From Lysobacterales bacterium (lineage in GTDB: Bacteria > Pseudomonadota > Gammaproteobacteria > Xanthomonadales > SZUA-5): a stretch of 64,000 nucleotides of DNA. The number at the start of each line of letters is the position of its first letter. The first letter of the stretch is position 1. The stretch covers positions 1 to 64,000 of the forward strand of contig JALHMH010000001.1 of the NCBI GenBank assembly GCA_022844165.1, written 5' to 3'. The translations under genes were made by a program, and so were the position numbers. Positions 53,721 through 62,731 of this stretch are shown in pieces. The notes beneath the pieces were generated by a model. The model was given only the letters and a program-made list of their open reading frames with translations, was not told the DNA's origin and searched no databases.

Positions 53721-54637
53721 GTCGAAACCGTACCGGCCGCATCTTTGCGCACCCAGGGCTCGGCAAACACCGCGGCCAGAATCAACGCTACGCCAAGGTA
53801 GAACTGCAAAGACAACTCGCGCTGTTCGGCGAGCAACGGAATGGCCAGCAGAATCGCATACACGGGTTCGAGATTGATCGCCAACTGCGCCTGATATGCG
53901 CTCAGTTGCCGCAGGGCGACCAGCGACAGCGCGAACGGCAGTAGTGTGCAGCCAAACGCCAACAGCAGCATCAACAGCGCATCGCGGCCATCAAGCACCG
54001 GAAACACCGGTCCGAGTGCCGGCCACGCGGCGCCGAGCAGCATCAGCAACACTGCCCCGGCGCCGAGTTCCAGCGCTGTCACCGAGAGTGCCGCGTGGTG
54101 GCCAATATGGCATTTGTTCAAAGCACCAAACAACGCCACCAGGAGTGCTGAGAGCGTGCCCACGGCAATCCCAGCGTACATACTGGGAGCCACGCCACCG
54201 ACCACCAGCGCCACGCCCGGCACAGCAATGACCGCCAGCCATAGCTCGCGCGGCTCAAAACGCTTGCCGGTGATCCACGGTTCGAGAACGGCCAGAAAGA
54301 TCGGTGTCAGCGCGATGCAGGTCACCGCAATCGACGCGTTCGCCAGTTTGATCGAGCCGTAGAACGTGAGCCAATGCAGTGCGACCAGCGCGCCAATTCC
54401 GGCGAAAACCCAGCGCTGTTTGACGGTCATCGCTGCGATTCCGAGCCAGACTCGTCTCATCAGCGCCAGTGCCGCCACCACCAGACACATCCGCCAGATC
54501 ACCAAGCCCAGGGCCGGCAAGGTAATCAGCTTGCCGAGAATGGCGGTAAATCCCCAGAGCACCACGCAGAAGTGTATCTGCAGCAGCGCCAGGCGCCGCG
54601 GGTGGAGTCCGGAAACGACGCGCTCAATCACAGGCAT
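53693..54637 (-). CDS. EamA/DMT-family transporter
   Basis: This polytopic protein (314 residues from M at 54637) has ten hydrophobic helices in two EamA halves (LLQIHFCVVLWGFTAILGKL; ALNKCHIGHHAALSVTALE; LSAYQAQLAINLEPVYAILLAIP). Such transporters export amino acids or metabolites. A TTG at 54673 that overlaps the stop of the carbamoyltransferase gene could also start it, which would couple the two genes. It is the last gene of the carbamoyltransferase cluster on this strand. The substrate is unknown. Confidence 0.85.
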   Translation of the reverse strand: MPVIERVVSGLHPRRLALLQIHFCVVLWGFTAILGKLITLPALGLVIWRMCLVVAALALMRRVWLGIAAMTVKQRWVFAGIGALVALHWLTFYGSIKLANASIAVTCIALTPIFLAVLEPWITGKRFEPRELWLAVIAVPGVALVVGGVAPSMYAGIAVGTLSALLVALFGALNKCHIGHHAALSVTALELGAGAVLLMLLGAAWPALGPVFPVLDGRDALLMLLLAFGCTLLPFALSLVALRQLSAYQAQLAINLEPVYAILLAIPLLAEQRELSLQFYLGVALILAAVFAEPWVRKDAAGTVSTQTVGDRSS

Positions 54638-54669
54638 TCGTCCGAACGTATTGAGAATCGATGCCGGCG

Positions 54670-56499
54670 TCAATCAAGCGCGTATCGCTGCATGTAGTCG
54701 GTTCTCAAAGCGACCGACTGGTCCGCCTTCAACAGTACTGCGTTTTCGATCACCAGCGCATCCAGCTCGCACCCCATGAAACAGCGAAATGCGTCCTCAG
54801 GCGTGCATACGATGGGTTCGCCGCGCACGTTGAAGGAGGTATTCACCAGTATCGGACAACCTGTGAGCTGCTGAAACGCCGTCAACAGAGCGTGGTAGCG
54901 CGGGTGGGTTTGTGCGTCCACCGTCTGGATGCGCGCCGAATAATCGACATGCGTCACTGCGGGCACCGTTGAACGCGGCACATTCAACTTCTCGATGCCG
55001 AACAAACTCAGTTCCTCATCGGTCATCTCTCGCCGATGCTGCGCTTTGACGTCTGCAACCAGGAGCATATACGGGCTGTCGACGTCCATATCGAACCACT
55101 GCGCGACATCCTCTCGGCGCACGCTCGGCGCAAATGGTCGAAAGGACTCCCGATACTTCACTTTGAGATTGAGCTGCTTTTGCATCGTGGGCGAACGTGG
55201 ATCGGCCAGAATGCTGCGCGCCCCCAATGCGCGCGGCCCAAACTCCATCCGGCCGCAGCACCAGCCCACGGCCAGACCTTCGGCCAACCACGCGGCGGTT
55301 TGCGCGATCACAGCATCCTCGTTGAGCACGCGATAAACGGCGCCGGCCTGGTCCAGTGTGTCGGAGATCTCCGTCAGCCGAAACGATGGACCGAGGTAAC
55401 TGCCACGCATCGCATCGCCATTCGCCCGGCGTGGTTGCGAAAGCGCGATGTGATGCGCTGCCAGGGCCGCGCCCAGAGCACCGCCGGCGTCGCCAGCCGC
55501 TGGCTGGATGTAAAGCTCGTCGAAAACCCCGGCGCGCAGCAGCTTGCCATTCGCAACGCAGTTCAGAGCGACGCCGCCAGCCAGACAGAGCCGCCGCATG
55601 CCGGTGCTGCGGCGCGCAAACTGCGCCAGTTTCAATACGGCCTCCTCCGTCACGGACTGGATCGACGCGGCCAGATCCATCTCGCGCTGCGTCAACGGCG
55701 ATTCGGGCGAGCGCGGCGGACCACCGAACAGCGCGTGGAAACGCGCGTTGGTCATCGTCAGGCCAGTGCAGTAGTTGAAGTACTTCAAGTCCAGCGCAAA
55801 GCTGCCGTCGTCGCGCAGATCGATCAAATGACTTTTGATCAAGTCCGCGAATCTGGGTTCGCCGTACGGCGCCAAACCCATGATTTTGTACTCGCCAGAA
55901 TTGACCCTGAATCCGGTGTAGTAGGTGAAAGCCGAATACAGCAAGCCGATCGAATGCGGGAACTGAATTTCGCGCTGGACCTTCAATTGGTGACCGCGGC
56001 CAATCGCCAATGATGTGGTCGTCCATTCGCCGACGCCGTCCATGGTCAACACCGCAGCCGCATCGAAGGGCGACGGGAAAAACGCACTCGCAGCGTGGCT
56101 CAAATGGTGCTCGGAGAACATCAGCTTCTGCGCGTAATCGACATCGTTGCCGAAGACACACAGCGCCTCGCAGATCTGGCGTTTCTGGAACAGTTTGTCC
56201 TTCAGCCAAACCGGCAAGGCGGCAGCGAAACTTCTGAAGCCACGCGGGGCAAACGCCAGATAGGTTTCGAGCAGGCGTTCGAACTTCAAGAACGGTTTGT
56301 CGTAAAACGCGATGCCATCCAGCGTAGCGATATCGACACCGCCCTCGCTCAGGCAGTATCCGATGGCATGCTGCGGAAAGGACGGATCGTGCTTGATGCG
56401 CGTGAAGCGCTCTTCCTGCGCCGCGGCGACGATTTGCCCATCGACCAGCAATGCCGCCGCTGCGTCGTGGTAGTACGCGGAAATGCCGAGTATGCGCAT
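54670..56499 (-). CDS. NodU/CmcH-family carbamoyltransferase
   Basis: This 609-residue O-carbamoyltransferase has an N-terminal Kae1-like half (MRILGISAYYHDAAAALLVDG, LMFSEHHLSHAASAFFPS with the iron-binding HHxxHA, VLTMDGVGEWTT). The YrdC-like C-terminal half carries CLAGGVALNCVANGKLL, GRMEFGPRALGARSIL and FRPFAPSV. The family attaches carbamoyl groups from carbamoyl phosphate to sugars or natural products. The small DUF5989 and SxtJ genes sit immediately upstream. This trio recurs in proteobacteria, but its product is unknown. Confidence 0.9.
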   Translation of the reverse strand: MRILGISAYYHDAAAALLVDGQIVAAAQEERFTRIKHDPSFPQHAIGYCLSEGGVDIATLDGIAFYDKPFLKFERLLETYLAFAPRGFRSFAAALPVWLKDKLFQKRQICEALCVFGNDVDYAQKLMFSEHHLSHAASAFFPSPFDAAAVLTMDGVGEWTTTSLAIGRGHQLKVQREIQFPHSIGLLYSAFTYYTGFRVNSGEYKIMGLAPYGEPRFADLIKSHLIDLRDDGSFALDLKYFNYCTGLTMTNARFHALFGGPPRSPESPLTQREMDLAASIQSVTEEAVLKLAQFARRSTGMRRLCLAGGVALNCVANGKLLRAGVFDELYIQPAAGDAGGALGAALAAHHIALSQPRRANGDAMRGSYLGPSFRLTEISDTLDQAGAVYRVLNEDAVIAQTAAWLAEGLAVGWCCGRMEFGPRALGARSILADPRSPTMQKQLNLKVKYRESFRPFAPSVRREDVAQWFDMDVDSPYMLLVADVKAQHRREMTDEELSLFGIEKLNVPRSTVPAVTHVDYSARIQTVDAQTHPRYHALLTAFQQLTGCPILVNTSFNVRGEPIVCTPEDAFRCFMGCELDALVIENAVLLKADQSVALRTDYMQRYALD

Positions 56500-56648
56500 C
56501 AGAACAAGGTGTAGATGAAGGGCGCCAGCACGGAGCCTTTGGCGATCAGCAAAATGCCGCCGATCAGTACCATCAGGATCACGATCGGCATCAACCAGAG
56601 CTTCTTACGCGCCTTGAAAAATTCGTAGAGTTCTTTGAGGAACGACAT
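56499..56648 (-). CDS. DUF5989-type small membrane protein
   Basis: This 49-residue protein reads MSFLKELYEFFKARKKLWLM, then a single hydrophobic helix and a polar tail ending APFIYTLF. The basic amphipathic start and single helix match the DUF5989 family, found next to carbamoyltransferases. Its stop overlaps the carbamoyltransferase ATG by one base, so the two are translated together. A role as a membrane anchor or complex partner for the carbamoyltransferase is an inference. Confidence 0.82.
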   Translation of the reverse strand: MSFLKELYEFFKARKKLWLMPIVILMVLIGGILLIAKGSVLAPFIYTLF

Positions 56649-56653
56649 GGCGG

Positions 56654-57046
56654 TCAATACTGCCGACGAAAGGAATCAGATTCTGGCCCAGGCGGGGTGC
56701 GCTCGATCCAGTAGCTGGACGCACCGCGCTTCAGGCGCAGAGCATCCCGCCCGAAAGCGCGGGTTACCATGGCCACCGGCGTGATGAGCAGGAAGAACAT
56801 GGCGCCGAGCACGATCGGGCTGATGATGCGGCCGAGTAGTAGTCCGAATGCCATCCATGCGCGATTGAACGGTGCGAGACGCGTCGGGCGAAACCAGGCG
56901 AGCAGCGCGGTGGTCGTCGCCAGGGCAATCGCAATCGTCAACAGCAGCGCATGCGATCGCCACGCCGCCCACGCCGCGACCAGGGAAAAAACAACGACAA
57001 ACAAAGCGCCAAAACGGCGGTTGGTTGGCAGTGGCGACGATTGCAT
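56654..57046 (-). CDS. SxtJ-family membrane protein
   Basis: This 130-residue protein has four hydrophobic segments and the SxtJ-type text FGLLLGRIISPIVLGAMFFLLITPVAMVTR followed by GRDALRLKRGASSYWIER. SxtJ was named from the saxitoxin cluster and is otherwise of unknown function, but it is found with DUF5989 and carbamoyltransferases in many proteobacteria, as here. It begins the leftward carbamoyltransferase operon, 5 bases before the DUF5989 gene. The ATG at 57046 has only a close, weak ribosome-binding site. Confidence 0.82.
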   Translation of the reverse strand: MQSSPLPTNRRFGALFVVVFSLVAAWAAWRSHALLLTIAIALATTTALLAWFRPTRLAPFNRAWMAFGLLLGRIISPIVLGAMFFLLITPVAMVTRAFGRDALRLKRGASSYWIERTPPGPESDSFRRQY

Positions 57047-57234
57047 CCTGCGGATGGGTGAGCCTTGGGGTTGCGAAGGTTAGCAGCTTGACGAGGCGAT
57101 AAATGGGGCGAGCGTGCGCCAAGCTAAACCGCTGCCAACAGACCTGGCCAGATTCAGATTCAAGTTATCGATGCGGGCCTACGCTGTGCCTCGAACCCGC
57201 GCATGGTGCGCGGCGCACTTGGAGTGCATGAGCT

Positions 57235-57861
57235 ATGGCTCGTATGTGGTTGGGTATGACGCTGCTGGCGCTGACGACGAATGTATTCGCGCAGGATTAC
57301 TACGACGACAACTACTACGCCGAGGAAGATGCCAGGTATCACGATATCGGTGATCGCGGCTACGGGAATGCTGATTATCGAGGCGCCGGCGATGGCTACG
57401 ACTTCGCTCGTGTCGTCGATGCACGACCAGTTTACGAAAACGTACCGGTGGCTGAGCCGCGTCGGCAGTGTTGGAATGAGCCGGTGACCTATGTCAGCGG
57501 TCCGCGCTATCGGCACCGCAGCAATACACCGGAAGTTGTCGGCGGCATCATCGGTGGTTTGGTCGGCAACCAGTTCGGGCGTGGCGATGGCCGCACCGCT
57601 GCTACGCTGGCAGGCGTGGTTCTCGGGGCGTCGATCGGTCGTGATGCCGAGCGCCAGAATCGTTACTACGGCGGTCCGCGCTACGAGCGCACAGTCCACG
57701 AACGTCGTTGCGATGTCGTCGAGCGTTATCGCGAGGAGCGACGGCTCAGCGGCTATGATGTCACCTACGATTACAACGGCACCATCGGCCAGGTGTTCAC
57801 CGATCGCCATCCTGGAACCGAAATTCGCGTTCGGATCAGCGTCGAACCGGCAGACTATTGA
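57235..57861 (+). CDS. Glycine-zipper (17 kDa surface antigen-like) exported protein
   Basis: This 208-residue protein has a signal peptide (MARMWLGMTLLALTTNVFA), a Tyr/Asp-rich linker (QDYYDDNYYAEEDARYHD) and a conserved CWNEPV. Its glycine-zipper segment (VVGGIIGGLVGNQFGRGDGR ... VVLGASIG) is typical of the Rickettsia 17-kDa/SlyB-type fold. It ends in a C-terminal VFTDRHPGTEIRVRI. Such proteins sit in the periplasm or outer membrane and help envelope integrity. A perfect 12-bp hairpin follows the stop. Confidence 0.85.
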   Translation: MARMWLGMTLLALTTNVFAQDYYDDNYYAEEDARYHDIGDRGYGNADYRGAGDGYDFARVVDARPVYENVPVAEPRRQCWNEPVTYVSGPRYRHRSNTPEVVGGIIGGLVGNQFGRGDGRTAATLAGVVLGASIGRDAERQNRYYGGPRYERTVHERRCDVVERYREERRLSGYDVTYDYNGTIGQVFTDRHPGTEIRVRISVEPADY

Positions 57862-57867
57862 CTCGTT

Positions 57868-57896
57868 GGCGTCCCTCCGTCTGGCGGAGGGACGCC
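57868..57896. terminator. Terminator-type hairpin between convergent genes
   Basis: A perfect 12-bp stem (57868-57879 with 57885-57896) with a TCTGG loop lies between the glycine-zipper gene and the GvpL/F-like gene, which converge here. There is no T-run, but the stem is strong and can serve both genes. Confidence 0.6.
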
Positions 57897-57934
57897 GGCC
57901 GCACCTGACCGGATCACCATCCGGCAGATTCAAG

Positions 57935-58669
57935 CTACTCAGAAAGCCGTGGCCGGAAACTGTATGGCGGCCACGGACCTGAGCAGCTCAAAAATATCCC
58001 CTCGGCGGCCAGCGTCTCGCGAGCGGCATCGACATCTTGCTGAAACGCATGCTCACGCGCCCTATCGATCAGCAGAGCGATATTCAACAGCGGCTGAGCC
58101 TGCTGACCTGGAACAACCGCCTGGCGACGAACTTCGGTGCGCGCACGCGCCTGCGAGAAAAGCGGCGCCAGCAACTCGTCGATTCTCGTGCGGGCGGCTT
58201 CCTGGCGAATCCGGCGCCGTTCCGGCGCGGACTGCTTAGCTTTCAACCACGCAAGACCGCTCATTCCCGATGCCGGGACTTCAGTGCCTTCTTCGCCGTC
58301 GGCGAGTATCGCCTTGATGCCCCACTCGGCAGCGCCGGCGACGTTTGCGAAGTACCGCTCCAACTCATCATGGTGTGCGCTGGCCGCGCATAGCAACTCG
58401 TCGGCCGCAGGCACGATGAGTCCAAATTGAAGCGGATACGCAGCCACCGTCTGACATATCTCCGTCACTGCGCTGTGCTGTCTGGCCAGTGCCCACGACA
58501 GCCATTTCGCGTCCTGCTGCGTGATATCAGAGTAGCGCTCCACGTCTGTCGCTTCGAGCGCTAAACAAAGAAGCGTCCAAGGTCCTTCAGTTGCCACCAC
58601 TTCCAGGCCCTCAACAGCGGGAAGCTCCGGTGCAGAACCAGTGGCGACCAGCGCAATTGGGTTCAGCAT
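57935..58669 (-). CDS. GvpL/GvpF-family gas-vesicle-related protein
   Basis: This 244-residue protein has the GvpF/GvpL pattern. It starts MLNPIALVATGSAP, then comes the EVVATEGPWTLLCLAL strand block, YPLQFGLIVPAADELLCA, GAAEWGIKAIL in the helical hinge, and the C-terminal CSGPWPPYSFRP hallmark. In gas vesicle clusters these proteins assist shell assembly. Here no gvpA, gvpN or other partner is near. The ATG at 58669 has AGGA about 8 bases upstream. It is therefore a stray homologue whose role here is unknown. Confidence 0.83.
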   Translation of the reverse strand: MLNPIALVATGSAPELPAVEGLEVVATEGPWTLLCLALEATDVERYSDITQQDAKWLSWALARQHSAVTEICQTVAAYPLQFGLIVPAADELLCAASAHHDELERYFANVAGAAEWGIKAILADGEEGTEVPASGMSGLAWLKAKQSAPERRRIRQEAARTRIDELLAPLFSQARARTEVRRQAVVPGQQAQPLLNIALLIDRAREHAFQQDVDAARETLAAEGIFLSCSGPWPPYSFRPRLSE

Positions 58670-58784
58670 TGTGAATCCTATGACAAGACCAGACCGCGAC
58701 AATACGGCAGCTCAGCGCTGACATCACAACTACTACAACTAAGTGGGTAGTTCCCGGCGACAGATCGCAGGGAATGATAAGGAC

Positions 58785-60578
58785 ATGAAAAGGGCCTTCC
58801 CCACGTTCCAGGTCGATCAATCGCGACGCCGCAAGCGCATGCGGACGGTTCTGCGGGGCGGCCGCTTTAGTTGGAACACTGGACTCTTCCGCGGAGCGAC
58901 GGACTTGAACGAATTGCCAGCCGCGCTACTTGAATCGGACGGCGAGCTGCTTGCGGCAATTCTTGAAGCGCTGCCGACGATGCTGATGGTCTTCGATCGG
59001 ACTGGCAAGCTGCTGCGCGTCAATCGTTCCTTTCAGTCCATTGCGGGCTACTCGCCAGACGCCATCGAACATCTGCACTTTTCCAGTCTGTTCGCCGATT
59101 CCAGTGCGCAGTCGCAATGGCAAACGGCCCTGGCCTGCAAGAACTTGAATGCCATCGAGTGCAATGAATACTTGACCAACCGCGCCGGGCGGCGGGTGCC
59201 GCTGGAACTGGCATTGGTGCGAGTGGGCGAGGCGGCCGATTTACGTATCGTGGTCGGCGCCATTGACTTGCGCAGTCAGCGCACGACCGAACGCCATCTG
59301 ATCCGACAGGCCTACTTTGATGCGTTGACGCGATTGCCCAATCGTACGGGTTTCAAACACCAGCTGGCGTTGCGCATTGCCGGCAGTTTTCAGCGCGACG
59401 AGGACTCTCTCGCTGTTGCCGTAGTCGATGTTGCACGCTTTCGCGTCATCAACGATGCGATCGGTCATGACGGTGGCGATGCATTGTTGCAGAGCCTCGC
59501 CAGCCGACTCCAGTCCAACCTCCAGGATGTGGTGATCGGGCATTTGAGTGCCGGCGAATTTGCTGTGATGTTGACCGATGTGCGCAACGAGCGCGACGCG
59601 CTGCGTGTCGGCCAGCGAATCCTTGGATTGTTTCGGGAGGCATTCCTGGTGCGCGGCCAACGCATCGTGCTCAACGCACGCGTTGGTGTGGCGCTGGCCG
59701 ACGCCAGGTCGGACCCCGCGACCGTGATGCGCGATGCCGATTCTGCACTTTTCGAGGCCAAGGAATCCGCTCAGGGTGTGCGTGTCTTCGACCGGTCGAT
59801 GCGCCTCGCCAGCGAAGCACGCCTGCGTCTGGATATCGAACTCCGCGCAGCCGTCGCGCGCGATGAATTTCGCCTGGTGCTGCAGCCGATCGTCCGTGTG
59901 CAGGACGGCACATTGGTCGGGCACGAAGCCCTGGTTCGCTGGGCACATCCAACTGCCGGCGAGCTGCTTCCCGCGCAATTCATCGCGCATGCTGAGCGCT
60001 CCGGGGTTATCTCCGCCATCGACGCCTGGTCGCTGCGAGCTACTCTGGAGTGGCTGGAAGACACGCGAACGGGTCTGTCCTGTAACGTCAATACGTCGGC
60101 GCTGTCGTTGTTGGATCAGGTGTGGTTAAACGATGCCGTACGCCTTCTCGAAGAACACAGCGAAGCGGCAAAACGACTACGCATCGAGATCACCGAAACC
60201 GCGCTGCTTGGCGATGCCCAGATCACTGCTGCGGCGCTGGAGCGATTGATCGGTGCTGGCGCGCAAATCGTCCTCGACGATTTTGGGACTGGCTACTCCT
60301 CGCTCGTGCATCTGCAGAGTTTTCCGATCTCCGGCATCAAGGTCGATCGTTCGTTTCTTGCGCGCCTGGATTCCGATCGGCGGGACCAGACGATTGTTGC
60401 CGCGCTCATCGGTCTGGCAAGCGAACTGGGTCTGACGGTCACCGCCGAAGGCGTCGAGACTGAAACGCAACGTGCTTGTCTGATCGAGCACGGGTGCGAG
60501 TTTGCGCAGGGATATTTATTCGGTCGACCCGCGCCCGCGGCCGCGACCTTGCAGCACTCTCTTGGAGCAATCAAATGA
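58785..60578 (+). CDS. PAS-GGDEF(degenerate)-EAL signalling protein
   Basis: This 597-residue cytosolic protein has a PAS domain (residues 50-165, ILEALPTMLMVFDRTGKLLR), a GGDEF domain (about 175-340) and an EAL domain (about 345-590). The catalytic GGDEF loop reads LSAGEFAVML; two glycines and the aspartate are lost, so cyclase activity is not expected. The EAL site is intact (GHEALVRWAHP, ETALLGDAQI, LDDFGTGYSSLVHL, VTAEGVETE), so c-di-GMP breakdown is plausible, perhaps GTP-tuned by the dead GGDEF. It overlaps the next gene by four bases. The start is the ATG at 58785; a GTG at 58743 also opens the frame. Confidence 0.9.
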   Translation: MKRAFPTFQVDQSRRRKRMRTVLRGGRFSWNTGLFRGATDLNELPAALLESDGELLAAILEALPTMLMVFDRTGKLLRVNRSFQSIAGYSPDAIEHLHFSSLFADSSAQSQWQTALACKNLNAIECNEYLTNRAGRRVPLELALVRVGEAADLRIVVGAIDLRSQRTTERHLIRQAYFDALTRLPNRTGFKHQLALRIAGSFQRDEDSLAVAVVDVARFRVINDAIGHDGGDALLQSLASRLQSNLQDVVIGHLSAGEFAVMLTDVRNERDALRVGQRILGLFREAFLVRGQRIVLNARVGVALADARSDPATVMRDADSALFEAKESAQGVRVFDRSMRLASEARLRLDIELRAAVARDEFRLVLQPIVRVQDGTLVGHEALVRWAHPTAGELLPAQFIAHAERSGVISAIDAWSLRATLEWLEDTRTGLSCNVNTSALSLLDQVWLNDAVRLLEEHSEAAKRLRIEITETALLGDAQITAAALERLIGAGAQIVLDDFGTGYSSLVHLQSFPISGIKVDRSFLARLDSDRRDQTIVAALIGLASELGLTVTAEGVETETQRACLIEHGCEFAQGYLFGRPAPAAATLQHSLGAIK

Positions 60579-62731
60579 TGGATGGCAGCGACGCCTTGAA
60601 TGATGCGGTCGATTCGTTCGCGCGTGCGAAAGGGCTATTCAGTCCTGCGGCGATGGGCTACTACCAGGGCGCTTTGCAGGCGCGCCAACACCTGGCCAGT
60701 GCGGCAATCATTTTCGACCGGGCTCAGGCGATCGCACGCGATGCGTGCGAGCTGGCCCGACCGTCGTTCGAACGCTCGGGTCTCATGGTGCATGCCGATG
60801 CTCTGGCGAGCGCCGAGCGCGACCTGTGCATGTTTGCTCAGGTGTGCGCGCGCGCATTGACGGGTGCGGATCGCGATCTGGAAAAAGGATACCTGAGGCA
60901 AGTGGCGACAGCCTCCAGCCTCGGTATGGACTTTCACGACTCCAGCCCATTGTTGCTGGGATTCGCCTGGTGCGCGGCTGCCAATCACTTGCAAGGACAA
61001 GCGCTGTGGTGCTTTCGCGCGGCCTGCGAACGGGCACAGTCCGCGTTGCGTAACGCTGCCAGCGGAGCGGCACTCAGCGCAGCGGCAGGCGACATTGGCG
61101 CTGGCGCTTACCCGATGTTGTCATCGGCTCACCCGGAACTGGATCAGATTTACGGCGCTGTGACAGCGGCAAAGTGTCCGCGCGATATGAGCATGATGCT
61201 CGGCACAGCAGCGCACGAATGGCTGGCCGAAGGGCGGCAAACGCCGTTAACCCAATGGATCAGCTGGCTCGTCGCCGCGATCGGGCCGCACGTTGCGCGC
61301 TACAGCGGCGATGTCTGGGGCAGCGTTTTTGCCAGCCTCGCGGCCGCCTCGTTGAGCCGGGTGCCGACGCAACAGTTGCCTGGGTGCGCCGCACCCCTTT
61401 TGGAGATTTCGCTTCACGGACATGCGCTGCGGCGCGCGGTGCATGGTTTGTTGCGTGCCGAAGATGCCGGGCATTTGAGCGCGCGGCGCAATAGCGAATC
61501 GGTAGCGGCTGCCCCCCACCATCAGCAGCGGGTCGCGCGGTTGTTTGCTGCACTCGCTTGCGCCAGCGTTGTGGGCGACCATGCCTATGCCGAGAAAGCG
61601 GTAGCAGACTTGCTCAACGAAGTCCGAACCTCGTCCAGTGAGCCATGTCTGCTCGGCCTTGCGTCGGCAGGCAGCGAAGCGATGGGTGTTGCCTACACGC
61701 CATTCGTCGCGCAGGCAATCGATGCTGGAGTCGATTCGGCGCGTGCGTTCGCCTTGCTACAGGGCGAGTGGCGCCACTTGCCAGACATCGCCAAAGGCGT
61801 CGTAGACCAGCTGAGTTTACCAACGGGTATGTTGCCGTGGCTCACCGGCGTTCTGGCGCTGCTGCTGGAACTGGCGACCAGCCGTTCTGCGCCGCGAGCC
61901 GAGCTTGCTCTGGGCGACCGGCTTCTGGCGGATTTCCTGGGGCTTTCGGGCAGCACGCCGGCCATTGAGGCGCAAGCCTTGCGTGCGCTGGCCGCTCGAG
62001 TACGCGAACATCCGGCCTCTGCCGTGGCGCGCCTAAGCACCTTGTTAAGCTCGCTGGGCGCAATGACCGACCGTTGGGAAGTGGTCTTTGTGATGCGCGC
62101 GGCAAGCAATCGCGGCGATGCCAGCGAATCCTGGACCGGGGCACTGTCCGCGCGCCTGGCCGTCGTATTGATCAATAACGCAAGCGAAAATTCCATTGCA
62201 GACACCGTGCATTGGTTGGCGACGGCATGGGTACCCCACGTGCGCTTCGCCCTGCCCGAACAATCGCCAGAGGTGCTGGCCGCGCCGGCGATTGCAGAGC
62301 TTCAGGCGCAACTGCCCATAGAGCAGCACGGTCGAATTGCGCAGCTCGCCGAGGGCATCGCCGATGCGGCGACCGCCCATGCGATGCTGGCAAACGCCGA
62401 TGCCTGGTGTGCTCAAGCGGTTGCGGAGATGCGAACGCGACCGAGCTTTGCGTCAGTGCGTGGGATTGAGACCAGGTGCATCCGCGATCTGACCATTTTG
62501 CTCAAGTCGATCGCTTGTTTCCTGGGCTCAGGACTTGGCGATGTTCCTATACGAGTTCGCGCATTTGCAGCGGCGCACTTGTTGCCGTTCCTACAAGAAG
62601 AAACGCGCAACTTCGGCACTGAACTGGTTGCAGTGTTGCAGGCGCAGATGGCACAACTGAGCGGCACGTCGCGCAACCGGGTCGCAGCGCTCCTGGCCTC
62701 AGTTTATCAACACGACGGTGCCCCGCAATGA
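60575..62731 (+). CDS. Large helical protein of unknown function, EAL-linked
   Basis: This 718-residue protein begins MMDGSDALNDAVDSFARAK and is almost entirely alpha-helical, Ala/Leu-rich, with no signal peptide and no membrane segment. Blocks such as WCFRAACERAQSALRNAASG and HEWLAEGRQTPLTQW give no family I know. Possibly it is a repeat scaffold. The ATG overlaps the stop of the EAL gene (ATGA), and its own stop overlaps the next start, so the three are a tightly coupled operon. The 718 residues carry no visible catalytic motif. It would be a good candidate for a c-di-GMP-linked partner protein. Confidence 0.75.
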   Translation: MMDGSDALNDAVDSFARAKGLFSPAAMGYYQGALQARQHLASAAIIFDRAQAIARDACELARPSFERSGLMVHADALASAERDLCMFAQVCARALTGADRDLEKGYLRQVATASSLGMDFHDSSPLLLGFAWCAAANHLQGQALWCFRAACERAQSALRNAASGAALSAAAGDIGAGAYPMLSSAHPELDQIYGAVTAAKCPRDMSMMLGTAAHEWLAEGRQTPLTQWISWLVAAIGPHVARYSGDVWGSVFASLAAASLSRVPTQQLPGCAAPLLEISLHGHALRRAVHGLLRAEDAGHLSARRNSESVAAAPHHQQRVARLFAALACASVVGDHAYAEKAVADLLNEVRTSSSEPCLLGLASAGSEAMGVAYTPFVAQAIDAGVDSARAFALLQGEWRHLPDIAKGVVDQLSLPTGMLPWLTGVLALLLELATSRSAPRAELALGDRLLADFLGLSGSTPAIEAQALRALAARVREHPASAVARLSTLLSSLGAMTDRWEVVFVMRAASNRGDASESWTGALSARLAVVLINNASENSIADTVHWLATAWVPHVRFALPEQSPEVLAAPAIAELQAQLPIEQHGRIAQLAEGIADAATAHAMLANADAWCAQAVAEMRTRPSFASVRGIETRCIRDLTILLKSIACFLGSGLGDVPIRVRAFAAAHLLPFLQEETRNFGTELVAVLQAQMAQLSGTSRNRVAALLASVYQHDGAPQ

